NCBI GenBank assembly: GCA_027076245.1
Contig: JALTKC010000303.1
Span: 1 to 16,967 of the forward strand
Source: Gammaproteobacteria bacterium
Lineage (GTDB): Bacteria; Pseudomonadota; Gammaproteobacteria; GRL18
Length of the DNA: 16,967 nt
Direction: 5' to 3'
A model generated the notes under the pieces. That model was not told the origin of the DNA, did no database searches, and was given only the letters and a program-made list of their open reading frames with translations. A program made the translations under genes and the position numbers. Below, in pieces: positions 7,992 through 15,381 of this stretch (position 1 is its first letter; each line of letters opens with the position of its first letter).

Positions 7992-8471
7992 ATGCTTAAC
8001 ACTAAAAAAACAATGATTTCTAACCTGAAGAGCTCAAAGAGTTCCGGCAGAAAAGTAATGACTTTGATGCTGTTAGCACTCGTGGCAATGATGCTCTCAT
8101 TACCGGCAATGTCTGTAGAATCATTGCGTGGAGATAAAGCGCTGGATGCTAAATCTGTCAAGGTCGGCAAATATAAAGTTAAATCAGAAGAGGGTGGTTA
8201 TGAGCGGAGCTTTGAAAAGCAGCCGCCTTTAATTCCTCATAAAATTGATAAATATCGCATTACTCTGAAAAACAATGGGTGTCTGAAATGTCACAGTGAA
8301 AAAGCTTATAAAAAGGAAGATGCACCTAAAGTGGGAGACAGTCATTATATAACTCGTGACGGAAAAACTCTGAAACATATCTCCAAGCGACGTTATTTCT
8401 GTAACCAGTGCCATGTACCACAGGTTAATAGTGATCCGCTGGTTGAAAACACCTATGAAGGTGTAGAATAA
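7992..8471 (+). CDS. napB: Dihaem cytochrome c subunit NapB of periplasmic nitrate reductase
   Basis: The 159-residue protein has a signal peptide with an unusually long charged N-region (residues 1-22) and a hydrophobic core at about 23-40. Two c-type haem sites follow, CLKCH at 97-101 and CNQCH at 137-141. Histidines in IPHK (about 83) and SHY (about 118) are at positions used as distal ligands in NapB. NapB passes electrons from NapC or NapG to NapA in the periplasm. GGAGA is 8 bases before the ATG. An internal Met23 would give a conventional-length leader, so the true start could be there, but it lacks a visible ribosome binding site. It depends on the Ccm system encoded just upstream. 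Confidence 0.95.
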   Translation: MLNTKKTMISNLKSSKSSGRKVMTLMLLALVAMMLSLPAMSVESLRGDKALDAKSVKVGKYKVKSEEGGYERSFEKQPPLIPHKIDKYRITLKNNGCLKCHSEKAYKKEDAPKVGDSHYITRDGKTLKHISKRRYFCNQCHVPQVNSDPLVENTYEGVE

Positions 8472-8508
8472 AATATACCCATATATCCAGTATGTGTATA
8501 TTCTAATA

Positions 8509-8542
8509 ATCTGATTGGTGGTGTATAATCTGCCAATCAGAT
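8509..8542 (+). repeat. Inverted repeat in the napB-napC gap
   Basis: ATCTGATTGG (8509-8518) and CCAATCAGAT (8533-8542) are perfect 10-base arms around a 14-base loop, within the 122-base gap between napB and napC. No T-run follows, so a terminator is unlikely. It may stabilise upstream mRNA or tune napC expression. Confidence 0.6.
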
Positions 8543-8593
8543 ATTGCTGACTTTTATAATAAATATATGTAAATAATAATAGGGATTAGGACT

Positions 8594-9172
8594 ATGGGTT
8601 TATTTTCTAAAGAAGGTACATTCAAGATACTCTTTTTTGGTTTTGTACTGGGTATTATCTTCTGGGGTGGTTTTAATACTGCCATGGAAGCCACTAACCA
8701 GGAAGCATTTTGTATTTCATGTCATGAAATGGAAAACAATGTCTATGAAGAATACACTTCAACCATTCACTATTCCAACCGTACCGGTGTTAGAGCAACC
8801 TGTCCTGATTGCCATGTACCGAAAGAATGGGTGCATAAAATGATCCGTAAGATCCAGGCTTCTAATGAAGTGTATCACAAGCTTCTGGGTACTATTGATA
8901 CCCGTGAAAAATTTGAAGCAAAACGACTTGAGCTGGCTAAGCATGAATGGGCCCGTATGCTGGACACCGATTCACGGGAATGCCGTAACTGCCATGACTT
9001 TGAGTCTATGGATTTTGACAGACAGGAATCCCGCAGTGCTAATCGACATGAACAAGCCACTGAATACGGCTGGACCTGTATCCAGTGTCACAAGGGTATT
9101 GCTCATGAATTACCTGAAGGCTATGACCCTGCAGATGATACCCCTGAAGCACCTGAAGAATCTGATGATTAA
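8594..9172 (+). CDS. napC: Tetrahaem membrane-anchored quinol dehydrogenase NapC
   Basis: The 192-residue NapC/NirT-family cytochrome has one N-terminal membrane anchor (about residues 10-30) and four CXXCH haem sites: CISCH 40-44, CPDCH 70-74, CRNCH 130-134 and CIQCH 162-166. The CISCHEM start and the even pairing of sites are typical of NapC. It oxidises quinol at the inner membrane and reduces NapB. The C-terminus is an acidic tail rich in Asp, Glu and Pro. The start is supported by AGGGATTAGGACT before the ATG. It is the last gene of the operon, followed 18 bases later by a strong terminator. Together with NapGH it gives the cell two quinol routes into NapAB. Confidence 0.96.
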   Translation: MGLFSKEGTFKILFFGFVLGIIFWGGFNTAMEATNQEAFCISCHEMENNVYEEYTSTIHYSNRTGVRATCPDCHVPKEWVHKMIRKIQASNEVYHKLLGTIDTREKFEAKRLELAKHEWARMLDTDSRECRNCHDFESMDFDRQESRSANRHEQATEYGWTCIQCHKGIAHELPEGYDPADDTPEAPEESDD

Positions 9173-9190
9173 TACGTCAGGTATCAGTTG

Positions 9191-9227
9191 AAAAAAAGCC
9201 CGCATAACTTGCGGGCTTTTTGTTTTA
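9191..9227. terminator. Bidirectional rho-independent terminator between napC and katA
   Basis: GCCCGC (9198-9203) and GCGGGC (9211-9216) form a GC-rich stem with a seven-base loop, flanked by seven As on the left and TTTTTGTTTT on the right. The A-run and T-run extend the stem and supply the U-tract in both directions, so it should end both the nap transcript and the convergent catalase transcript. Confidence 0.92.
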
Positions 9228-9232
9228 GTACC

Positions 9233-10690
9233 TTAAGCAATATCATCCAGTGATATGTCTAAAGCCTTGGCGACGCCTTCGCCATAAGCAGGATCGGCCT
9301 GCAGACAATGACGAATATGCCGCTTCTTGATTTCAATATGGCTGTCTGCCATGGAGCGGGCAGTGTTTTCAAATAAAATCTGCTGCTGATTGCTGTCCAT
9401 AAGACGAAACAGCTCACCGGGCTGAGTAAAATAATCGCTATCATCCTCACGGTGATCCCAGTGCTGGGCGGCACCATAGAGCTCCAGGTCCGGTTCTTTA
9501 TTCTGCGGACTATCCTGCCACTCTCCCATACTATTGGGTTCATAGCCTTTGGTACTGCCAAAGTTGCCATCAACCCGCATGGCTCCGTCTCGATGAAAGC
9601 TACGCACTGGGCAACGAGCTGTGTTGACGGGGATCTGGCTGTGGTTTACCCCCAGACGATAACGTTGAGCATCACCATAGGCAAAAAGTCTGCCCTGTAA
9701 CATACGGTCAGGTGAGAAGCCGATTCCCGGAACCACACTGGCCGGGTTAAAGGCCGCCTGCTCAACTTCAGCATGGTAGTTTTCAGGGTTGCGGTTTAAC
9801 TCCAGTACACCGACATCAATAAGAGGATAATCCTTATGTGACCATACCTTGGTTAAATCAAAGGGATGAAAGCGATAATCCCTGGCTTCATGCTCCGGCA
9901 TAATCTGTACCTTAAAATTCCAGCGGGGAAAATTACCCTGTTCAATACTTTCGTATAAATCCCGTTGATGACTTTCCCTATCCTTGCCGATAATTTCTTC
10001 GGCTTCAGAATCAGTCAGGTTTTCAATACCCTGCTGACTCTTAAAATGGAATTTGACCCAGAAACGCTCATTATGGGCATTAATAAAGCTGAAAGTATGA
10101 CTGCCAAAACCGTGCATGTGTCGATAGCTTCTGGGATTACCCCGATCACTCATTAAAATGGTGATCTGGTGTAGAGCTTCCGGGAGTAAGGTCCAGAAAT
10201 CCCAGTTGCTATTGGCATTTCTCATATTGGTACGGGGATCGCGTTTAACTGCGTGGTTCAGATCCGGGAACTTGAGCGGATCGCGCATAAAAAAGACCGG
10301 TGTATTATTTCCCACCATATCCCAGTTGCCTTCTTCAGTATAAAACTTGACTGAAAAACCCCGGATATCCCGTTCAGCATCTGCGGCTCCCCGCTCACCG
10401 GCAACCGTTGAAAAACGGGCAAAGACATCGGTTTTTTTACCAACTTCTGAAAACAGCGCGGCTTTGGTGTATTGTGAAATATCATGGGTAACGGTAAACG
10501 TACCATAGGCACCAGAACCCTTGGCATGCATACGTCGTTCAGGAATGACTTCTCTGTCAAAATGTGCCAGTTTTTCCAGGAACCAGACATCCTCCAGTAA
10601 CATGGGACCACGAGGCCCTGCTGTTAATACGTTCTGGTTGTCCATAACCGGACAACCATTGCTCATAGTTAATTGTGTTTTTTTATTCAT
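9233..10690 (-). CDS. katA: Monofunctional haem catalase, small-subunit type
   Basis: The 485-residue catalase breaks down hydrogen peroxide to water and oxygen. The active-site histidine is H55 in RRMHAKGSGAYG, the distal asparagine is N128 in DMVGNNTPVFF, and the proximal haem ligand is Y338 in RLFAYGDAQRYRLG, all in family order. Length fits clade 3 small-subunit catalases and no C-terminal flavodoxin-like domain is present. There is no signal peptide, so it is cytoplasmic. The frame is open 14 codons further up to 10732, but AAGGAG (complement of 10697-10702) stands six bases before the ATG at 10690, so this start is preferred. The gene is single and convergent with nap. Which katA/katE-like name applies cannot be settled here. 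Confidence 0.95.
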   Translation of the reverse strand: MNKKTQLTMSNGCPVMDNQNVLTAGPRGPMLLEDVWFLEKLAHFDREVIPERRMHAKGSGAYGTFTVTHDISQYTKAALFSEVGKKTDVFARFSTVAGERGAADAERDIRGFSVKFYTEEGNWDMVGNNTPVFFMRDPLKFPDLNHAVKRDPRTNMRNANSNWDFWTLLPEALHQITILMSDRGNPRSYRHMHGFGSHTFSFINAHNERFWVKFHFKSQQGIENLTDSEAEEIIGKDRESHQRDLYESIEQGNFPRWNFKVQIMPEHEARDYRFHPFDLTKVWSHKDYPLIDVGVLELNRNPENYHAEVEQAAFNPASVVPGIGFSPDRMLQGRLFAYGDAQRYRLGVNHSQIPVNTARCPVRSFHRDGAMRVDGNFGSTKGYEPNSMGEWQDSPQNKEPDLELYGAAQHWDHREDDSDYFTQPGELFRLMDSNQQQILFENTARSMADSHIEIKKRHIRHCLQADPAYGEGVAKALDISLDDIA

Positions 10691-10696
10691 ATCTAA

Positions 10697-10702
10697 CTCC
10701 TT
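10697..10702 (-). promoter_or_regulatory. Ribosome binding site deciding the katA start
   Basis: On the minus strand AAGGAG is followed by six bases and ATG. This strong site supports the start at 10690 over the in-frame ATG at 10732, which has no comparable site. Confidence 0.85.
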
Positions 10703-10782
10703 AACCTCTAATCTGAGGTTGTCTAATGTCATTAAGTCTGCTTTGGGAGACTGGTTACTACTATAGAGAAATATTTGTTATA

Positions 10783-10811
10783 GATAAAACAGAATGATTG
10801 AATTAATACAA
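10783..10811 (-). promoter_or_regulatory. Candidate katA promoter with overlapping GATTG/CAATC elements
   Basis: On the minus strand TTGTAT (10811-10806) and TTTATC (10788-10783) form a -35/-10 pair with a 17-base spacer, placing the start about 85 bases before the katA ATG. GATTG (10796-10800) lies in the spacer and CAATC (10809-10813) overlaps the -35 element. The promoter match is moderate and the assignment is tentative. Confidence 0.35.
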
Positions 10812-10827
10812 TCTAAAAAATAGATTG
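10796..10827. repeat. Alternating inverted GATTG/CAATC/GATTG repeats upstream of katA
   Basis: GATTG (10796-10800), CAATC (10809-10813) and GATTG (10823-10827) alternate in orientation with 8- and 9-base gaps. The right pair is part of a perfect 19-base palindrome, CAATCTA-AAAAA-TAGATTG (10809-10827). The arrangement resembles multi-element operators such as OxyR sites, but the sequence does not match the ATAG-N7-CTAT OxyR pattern. The binding protein is unknown. Confidence 0.5.
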
Positions 10828-10848
10828 AAAGGAGTAGGTATAAGAAAT

Positions 10849-10862
10849 TAGATTAAGGTCAA
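10849..10862. promoter_or_regulatory. FNR/ANR-like box with one mismatch upstream of katA
   Basis: TAGATTAAGGTCAA differs from TTGAT-N4-RTCAA at one position. It is about 160 bases upstream of the katA start and 66 bases past the end of the chemoreceptor gene, and is too far from the candidate promoter for a class II site. ANR effects on catalase genes are known in Pseudomonas. Assignment here is weak. Confidence 0.3.
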
Positions 10863-10927
10863 TATATTGTTTGCCCAATTCTGAAAGTGAATTATAAATG
10901 GAAAAATTTAAATAGCAGGGGGCCGGT

Positions 10928-12796
10928 TTAGACCTTAAACTGTTCAATCAGGGCATCAAGTTTATCAGAGAGTTGTTTCAGGTTCTCACTGATAGATACC
11001 GCCTCAGAATTCTTTTCAACATTGTTTTCAGATAACTGGCTGATGGTGGAAATGTTCTGGTTAATACCTTCAATGGCATTACGCTGTTCTGAAATAGAAT
11101 GGTTAATTTCAATATTGTTCTGGTTTATTTCAGCCATTTTAGGGGTAATAATAGCCAGAGATTCTTCAGTTTTATTGGCAAGGTCAACACAGTTCTGTAC
11201 CTGTTTGTGGCTGCTGGTCATTTCACTGACTGCAGAATCTGCACTGGCTCTTAACTGTTCAATAGTCTGTTCAATTTCCTGCGTGGATTCCTGGGTTTTA
11301 CCGGCAAGGGAACGTACCTCATCAGCAACCACTGCAAACCCCCGACCTTGCTCACCGGCACGAGCTGCTTCAATGGCTGCATTTAATGCCAGTAGATTGG
11401 TCTGCTCGGCAATGCTTTTAATCACATCCAGAATACTGGTAATAGAGTCAGTATCACTGGACAGTTTATTGATAACGGTAGAAGAGTGCTCTACCTGAGC
11501 CGCAATTTTTTTAATGGCATTAATGGTCTGATGAATAATCTGGCTGCCGTTTTCTAGTGCTTTGTCGGTTTCCTGAGAACGTTGAGTGACCTGTTCACTG
11601 TATTGAGATATATTACCAATAGCCGTTTCTACACCCAGAGTAGCATTTTGTAATTGCTCAATATTCTGCTGCTGACGGGTAATATTATCCTGATTGCTTT
11701 GCATGGCCTGGGTCAGAACCTCAGATGAATCATTGACTTCCGAAACCACCGGAGTAATCTGTGAAATCAGGGCATGGAGTTTCTGTACGGTATTACCGAT
11801 GGCTTGCTGAATTTCAGCAATTTCATCATTGCGGGTACTTTGTTCTATTGTTACAGTTAAATCACCCTCACTGACCGCTTTCAGGGACTTGGAAATGGAA
11901 TGCAGAGGGTTTAAAGACTGACCCAGGAACCAGAAAATAAACGCTACGGAAATAATACTGATAATAATCAGCAGGGAAATAGCGGTTACATTTATATTTT
12001 GCTGGGACTGAAAGCTTTGAGTTTTATCGGTGAGCATAATAATGTTACCCAGCAGTTCCTGTTTAAAGTTGTTCAGCGGCAGGATAGTAACCGAAAAAAT
12101 ATTTTCTCCATGTTCCAGAATCAGATGCTTACTCTGGGTAAAAGGCAGTTCCAGAGTCTCTAATTCATGATTTAAGTCCACATTAGAAAAGGACAGCAGT
12201 TGATGGTTATTGTCGGAAATATAAATCTGTGAGTTCTGGCGTTGTTTCAATGCGGCAACGGCGTTGTCCAGCGTCAGGGTAAAAGCCCCGGCACCAATGA
12301 CCTTGCCGCGCTGGGTGATTGGGAAAGCCAGTTCAGTTTGCAGTTGACCTTTAGCATTCAGGGTAATGGATGTTACATTTTTTTTCTGTTCAATGGCCTG
12401 TAGAGACAGAGCATTAATTTTGGAGAGTTGAGAAGTATCGGTGGCGTCAAACAATATTTTTCCCTGTCTGTCTGTTAACTTCATGGAGCTGATCAGTTCC
12501 TGACCGGAGAGCAGATTATAGGCTGTGCCGGCATTTTCATTAATAACCGCCAGGTCATCTTTGGCAATGGCTTTTTTAAGATTGCGATCTCGAGTGATCA
12601 GTTTAATATTTGGAGACATCTGCTCAAACTGATTAAGTATGATCAAATCCCATAGCTGTTGACTGCCATTAATGGCCAGTTCATTATAACTTTTCTGGGC
12701 ATTATCCGTTTTTAATAATCCTGAAATAAAGCCGGCACTGGCAATGATTATGGCCATTAAACTGGCCGTAACCACGATTCGATTTTTAAGATTCAT
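10928..12796 (-). CDS. Methyl-accepting chemotaxis protein, downstream copy of a tandem pair
   Basis: The 622-residue transmembrane chemoreceptor has TM1 at about 7-28, a periplasmic sensor domain of about 240 residues (29-270), TM2 at about 271-292, a HAMP domain (about 293-345) and a cytoplasmic signalling domain. Its hairpin tip reads EQTNLLALNAAIEAARAGEQ around 473-492, then GRGFAVVADEVRSLAGKTQES. The sensor region looks like a CACHE/PAS-type fold (for example the DRQGKILFDAT and ITQRGKVIGAGAF stretches), but the ligand cannot be read from sequence. No CheR-tethering pentapeptide is present; the protein ends in QFKV. It lies 23 bases after its paralogue and is probably cotranscribed. Its ribosome binding site is weak (TGAGAAAATAAAATG, versus TGAGAAGGTAATATG in the other copy), which may lower its expression. 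Confidence 0.95.
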   Translation of the reverse strand: MNLKNRIVVTASLMAIIIASAGFISGLLKTDNAQKSYNELAINGSQQLWDLIILNQFEQMSPNIKLITRDRNLKKAIAKDDLAVINENAGTAYNLLSGQELISSMKLTDRQGKILFDATDTSQLSKINALSLQAIEQKKNVTSITLNAKGQLQTELAFPITQRGKVIGAGAFTLTLDNAVAALKQRQNSQIYISDNNHQLLSFSNVDLNHELETLELPFTQSKHLILEHGENIFSVTILPLNNFKQELLGNIIMLTDKTQSFQSQQNINVTAISLLIIISIISVAFIFWFLGQSLNPLHSISKSLKAVSEGDLTVTIEQSTRNDEIAEIQQAIGNTVQKLHALISQITPVVSEVNDSSEVLTQAMQSNQDNITRQQQNIEQLQNATLGVETAIGNISQYSEQVTQRSQETDKALENGSQIIHQTINAIKKIAAQVEHSSTVINKLSSDTDSITSILDVIKSIAEQTNLLALNAAIEAARAGEQGRGFAVVADEVRSLAGKTQESTQEIEQTIEQLRASADSAVSEMTSSHKQVQNCVDLANKTEESLAIITPKMAEINQNNIEINHSISEQRNAIEGINQNISTISQLSENNVEKNSEAVSISENLKQLSDKLDALIEQFKV

Positions 12797-12819
12797 TTTA
12801 TTTTCTCAAATCAGAGTGA

Positions 12820-14688
12820 TTAAACTTTGAATTGTTCAACCAGTGAGTCCAGTCTGTCTGAAAACTGCTTCAGGTTTTTACTGATAGTTACCGCCTCAGA
12901 ATTCTTTTCAACATTGTTTTCAGATAACTGGCTAATGGTGGAAATGTTCTGGTTAATGCCTTCAATGGCATTACGCTGTTCTGTAATAGAATGGTTAATC
13001 TCAATATTATTATGTTTTATTTCAGCCATTTTAGGGGTAATAATGGCCAGTGATTCCTCTGTTTTATTGGCCAGAGCCACACAGTTTTCTACTTCCTTCT
13101 GGCTATTGTTCATTTCACTGACCGCAGAGACTGCGCTGGCTCTTAACTGTTCAATCGTCTGTTCAATTTCCAGAGTAGATTCCTGGGTTTTGCCGGCCAG
13201 TGAACGAACCTCATCGGCTACAACAGCAAAACCTCTGCCCTGTTCGCCGGCTCTGGCCGCTTCAATAGCTGCATTTAATGCCAGCAGATTGGTCTGTTCA
13301 GCAATGCCTTTAATGACATCCAGAATACCAGCTATAGAGTCAGTATCACTGGATAGTTTATTAATAACTGTAGAGGAATTTTCTACCTGAACTGCAATTT
13401 TTTTAATGGCGTTAATGGTCTGATGAATGATCTGGCTACCTTTTTCCAGTTCTTCATCAGTTTCCTGAGAGCGTTGTGAGACCTGCTCACTGTATTGAGA
13501 TATATTACCGATGGCCGTTTCTACACCCAGAGTAGCATTTTGTAATTGCTCAATATTCTGTTGCTGACGGGTAATATTGTCCTGATTGCTTTGCATGGCC
13601 TGGGTCAGAACCTCAGATGAATCATTGACTTCCGACACTACCGGAGTCACCTGTGAAATCAGTGCGTGGAGTTTCTGTATGGTATTGCCGATGGCCTGCT
13701 GAATTTCAGCAATTTCATCATTACGCTTGCTCTGCTCTATGGCTACAGTCAGATCACCCTCACTGACCGCTTTCAGGGACTGGGAAATGGAATGCAGAGG
13801 ATTTAAAGACTGACCCAGGAACCAGAAAATAAAGGCCACGGAAATAATACTGATAATAACCAGCAGAGAAATGGCCGTTATATTAATGTTTTGCTGAGAT
13901 TGAAAGCTTTGAGTATTATCACTGATCATAATAATATTACCGAGTAAATCCTGCTTGAAGTTTTTTAGCGGCAGGATGGTAACCGAAAAAATATTTTCTC
14001 CATGTTCCAGAATCAGATGGTTACCCTGGGAAAAAGGCAGTTCCAGAGTCTCTAATTCATGACTTAAGTCCACATTGGAAAAGGACTGCAGTTGGTGGTT
14101 GTTATCAGCAATATAAATCTGTGAGTTCTGACGTTGTTTTAATGCGGCAATGGCGTTGTCCAGCGTCAGGGTAAAAGCCCCGGCACCAATGACCTTGCCA
14201 CGCTGGGTGATAGGGAAGGCCAGTTCAGTTTGCAACCGGCCTTTAGCATCTAAAGTAAGGGAGGTGATGTTTTGTTTCTGGTCAATGGCTTTTAGAGACA
14301 GCTCATTTATCCTGGATACCTGGGAACTGTCAGAAGCATCAAACAGTATTTTGCCGTTTTTATCCATTAACTGCATGGAACTGATCAGTTCCTGACCGAA
14401 GAGCAGGTTGTAGGCCGTGCCGGCATTGTCATTGATAACTGCCTGATCACCTTTCGCAATGGCTTTTTTAAGCTTGCGATCCCTGGTGATCAGTTTGATA
14501 TTAGGGGACATTAGAGCAAACTGGTTAAGGGTTATTAAGTCCCATAATTGCTGATGAGCATTGATAGCCAGCTCATTATAGCGTTGCTGAGCATTATCGA
14601 CTTTTAACAGGCCGGAAATAAAACCGGCACTGGCGATAATAATAGCCATAATACTGGCTGTCAGTACAATTCGATTTTTAAGACTCAT
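12820..14688 (-). CDS. Methyl-accepting chemotaxis protein, upstream copy of a tandem pair
   Basis: The 622-residue receptor is colinear with the downstream copy without gaps: TM1 about 7-28, periplasmic sensor domain 29-270, TM2 about 271-292, HAMP and signalling domain with the same tip. A hand alignment finds about 77 substitutions (roughly 88% identity): about 42 in the 242 sensor residues and 32 in the 352 residues from TM2 onward. The sensor thus changed about twice as fast as the signalling half, as expected if ligand preference is diverging. GAAGGT precedes the ATG. The gene is 80 bases downstream of the rhodanese gene on the same strand, with no terminator between them, so it could be cotranscribed. 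Ligand unknown; nitrate, redox or sulfur cues are only guesses from the neighbourhood. Confidence 0.95.
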   Translation of the reverse strand: MSLKNRIVLTASIMAIIIASAGFISGLLKVDNAQQRYNELAINAHQQLWDLITLNQFALMSPNIKLITRDRKLKKAIAKGDQAVINDNAGTAYNLLFGQELISSMQLMDKNGKILFDASDSSQVSRINELSLKAIDQKQNITSLTLDAKGRLQTELAFPITQRGKVIGAGAFTLTLDNAIAALKQRQNSQIYIADNNHQLQSFSNVDLSHELETLELPFSQGNHLILEHGENIFSVTILPLKNFKQDLLGNIIMISDNTQSFQSQQNINITAISLLVIISIISVAFIFWFLGQSLNPLHSISQSLKAVSEGDLTVAIEQSKRNDEIAEIQQAIGNTIQKLHALISQVTPVVSEVNDSSEVLTQAMQSNQDNITRQQQNIEQLQNATLGVETAIGNISQYSEQVSQRSQETDEELEKGSQIIHQTINAIKKIAVQVENSSTVINKLSSDTDSIAGILDVIKGIAEQTNLLALNAAIEAARAGEQGRGFAVVADEVRSLAGKTQESTLEIEQTIEQLRASAVSAVSEMNNSQKEVENCVALANKTEESLAIITPKMAEIKHNNIEINHSITEQRNAIEGINQNISTISQLSENNVEKNSEAVTISKNLKQFSDRLDSLVEQFKV

Positions 14689-14768
14689 ATTACCTTCTCA
14701 CAATTCCATGTATCGCTCAGGTGTTGTTTAACTAAGCCCCCCGGGATTAAATTAAACGTATGCTGAAA

Positions 14769-15203
14769 TTATTCAACCGGATAACCGGCTTTTTTCCATG
14801 CAGGGAAACCATCACGATAGTAATAAATATTGGTAAATCCCCAACCTACAGCCATTTTTGTGGCTTTGGAACTTCTCATGCATTTTTCACCATTACAGTA
14901 AATAACAGCTGGTTCATCTTTTTTCATATTTTCCAGTAAAGCTTGCTCAGAAAAATCTTTTTTCACATTTAAATGAATGGCATCTGAAACACGTCCGGCG
15001 TTCCAGTCTTTGTCTTTTCGTGTATCAATAAAGAGCACACCATCATCAAAAAGTTTTTTTGCTTCTTCTGTGGTCACGGTTTTTGCCCCGTCAATGGTCA
15101 TGGGGGAAACACCGTCACCAGCAAAACTGCTGGAAGTGCCCAATAATGTGACAATAAAAGCAAAGGCCAGGGTTTTAATGATTGAGTTTGTTAAAGCATT
15201 CAT
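14769..15203 (-). CDS. Exported single-domain rhodanese-like protein
   Basis: The 144-residue protein has a Sec signal peptide (residues 1-28, likely cut after SSSFA) and one rhodanese domain. The domain opens with the TVTTEEAKKLFDD segment, has the core FIDTRKDKDWNAGRVSDAIHL, and the active loop YCNGEKCMRSSKA with the catalytic cysteine C103; a second cysteine C108 is in the same loop. The loop is longer than the usual CxxGxR type, a form found in some periplasmic rhodaneses. Such proteins bind and transfer sulfane sulfur; acceptor and donor are unknown. AAGGAG stands seven bases before the ATG. It lies between tcdA and the chemoreceptors and may share a transcript with the latter. Its presence near a soeA-like gene suggests, but does not prove, a role in sulfur metabolism. 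Confidence 0.88.
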   Translation of the reverse strand: MNALTNSIIKTLAFAFIVTLLGTSSSFAGDGVSPMTIDGAKTVTTEEAKKLFDDGVLFIDTRKDKDWNAGRVSDAIHLNVKKDFSEQALLENMKKDEPAVIYCNGEKCMRSSKATKMAVGWGFTNIYYYRDGFPAWKKAGYPVE

Positions 15204-15308
15204 AAAAGAACTCCTTGTGATATCAGTATCGTCGAATATAAAAATAACTTGAGTAAAATGGCTAAAAAGCCCTGTGTGCTATTTGTAATTTATAGACGGT
15301 ATTCTTAG

Positions 15309-15342
15309 AAATGCTAATTTTTTATTTAAAAAATTAACATTT
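15309..15342. repeat. AT-rich inverted repeat between tcdA and the rhodanese gene
   Basis: Two 15-base arms (15309-15323 and 15328-15342) are complementary except for one position, which becomes a G-U pair in minus-strand RNA, with a four-base loop. Almost all pairs are A-T. It lies 40 bases after the tcdA stop and could end or protect that transcript, though it lacks the GC-rich stem of a standard terminator. Confidence 0.5.
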
Positions 15343-15381
15343 TGCAGATTGTAACAACTGAAGAAAGGGGACGAGGGATAG

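Larger units (their letters stand above)
10928..14703. repeat. Tandem gene duplication, 1892-base period
   Basis: The two chemoreceptor genes have equal length and an exact 1892-base offset at both start and stop codons. Similarity continues about 15 bases upstream of each start (TGAGAA..TAA.ATG) but stops at the stop codons: downstream sequences are unrelated. Nucleotide divergence is uneven, from about 3% to 19% in adjacent blocks. Confidence 0.9.

Noticed and set aside
10691..10732. In-frame upstream start of katA giving 14 extra residues
   Set aside because: The extra residues do not belong to the catalase N-terminus, and the strong AAGGAG lies within this stretch in front of the later ATG.
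10743..10785. OxyR site upstream of katA (two ATAG copies)
   Set aside because: The two ATAG elements are 13 bases apart with no CTAT at the required seven-base spacings.
12827..13390. 187-codon open frame on the + strand, with a homologous one at 11022-11498
   Set aside because: Both lie antisense to the same part of the two chemoreceptor genes. They exist because the duplicated genes lack stops in that frame; the products are Ser/Leu-rich with no recognisable domain.
14689..14768. Possible sigma-28 flagellar promoter before the upstream chemoreceptor (GCGATACA on the minus strand)
   Set aside because: The -10 lacks one base of GCCGATAA and no TAAA stands 15 bases upstream, so the match is too poor.
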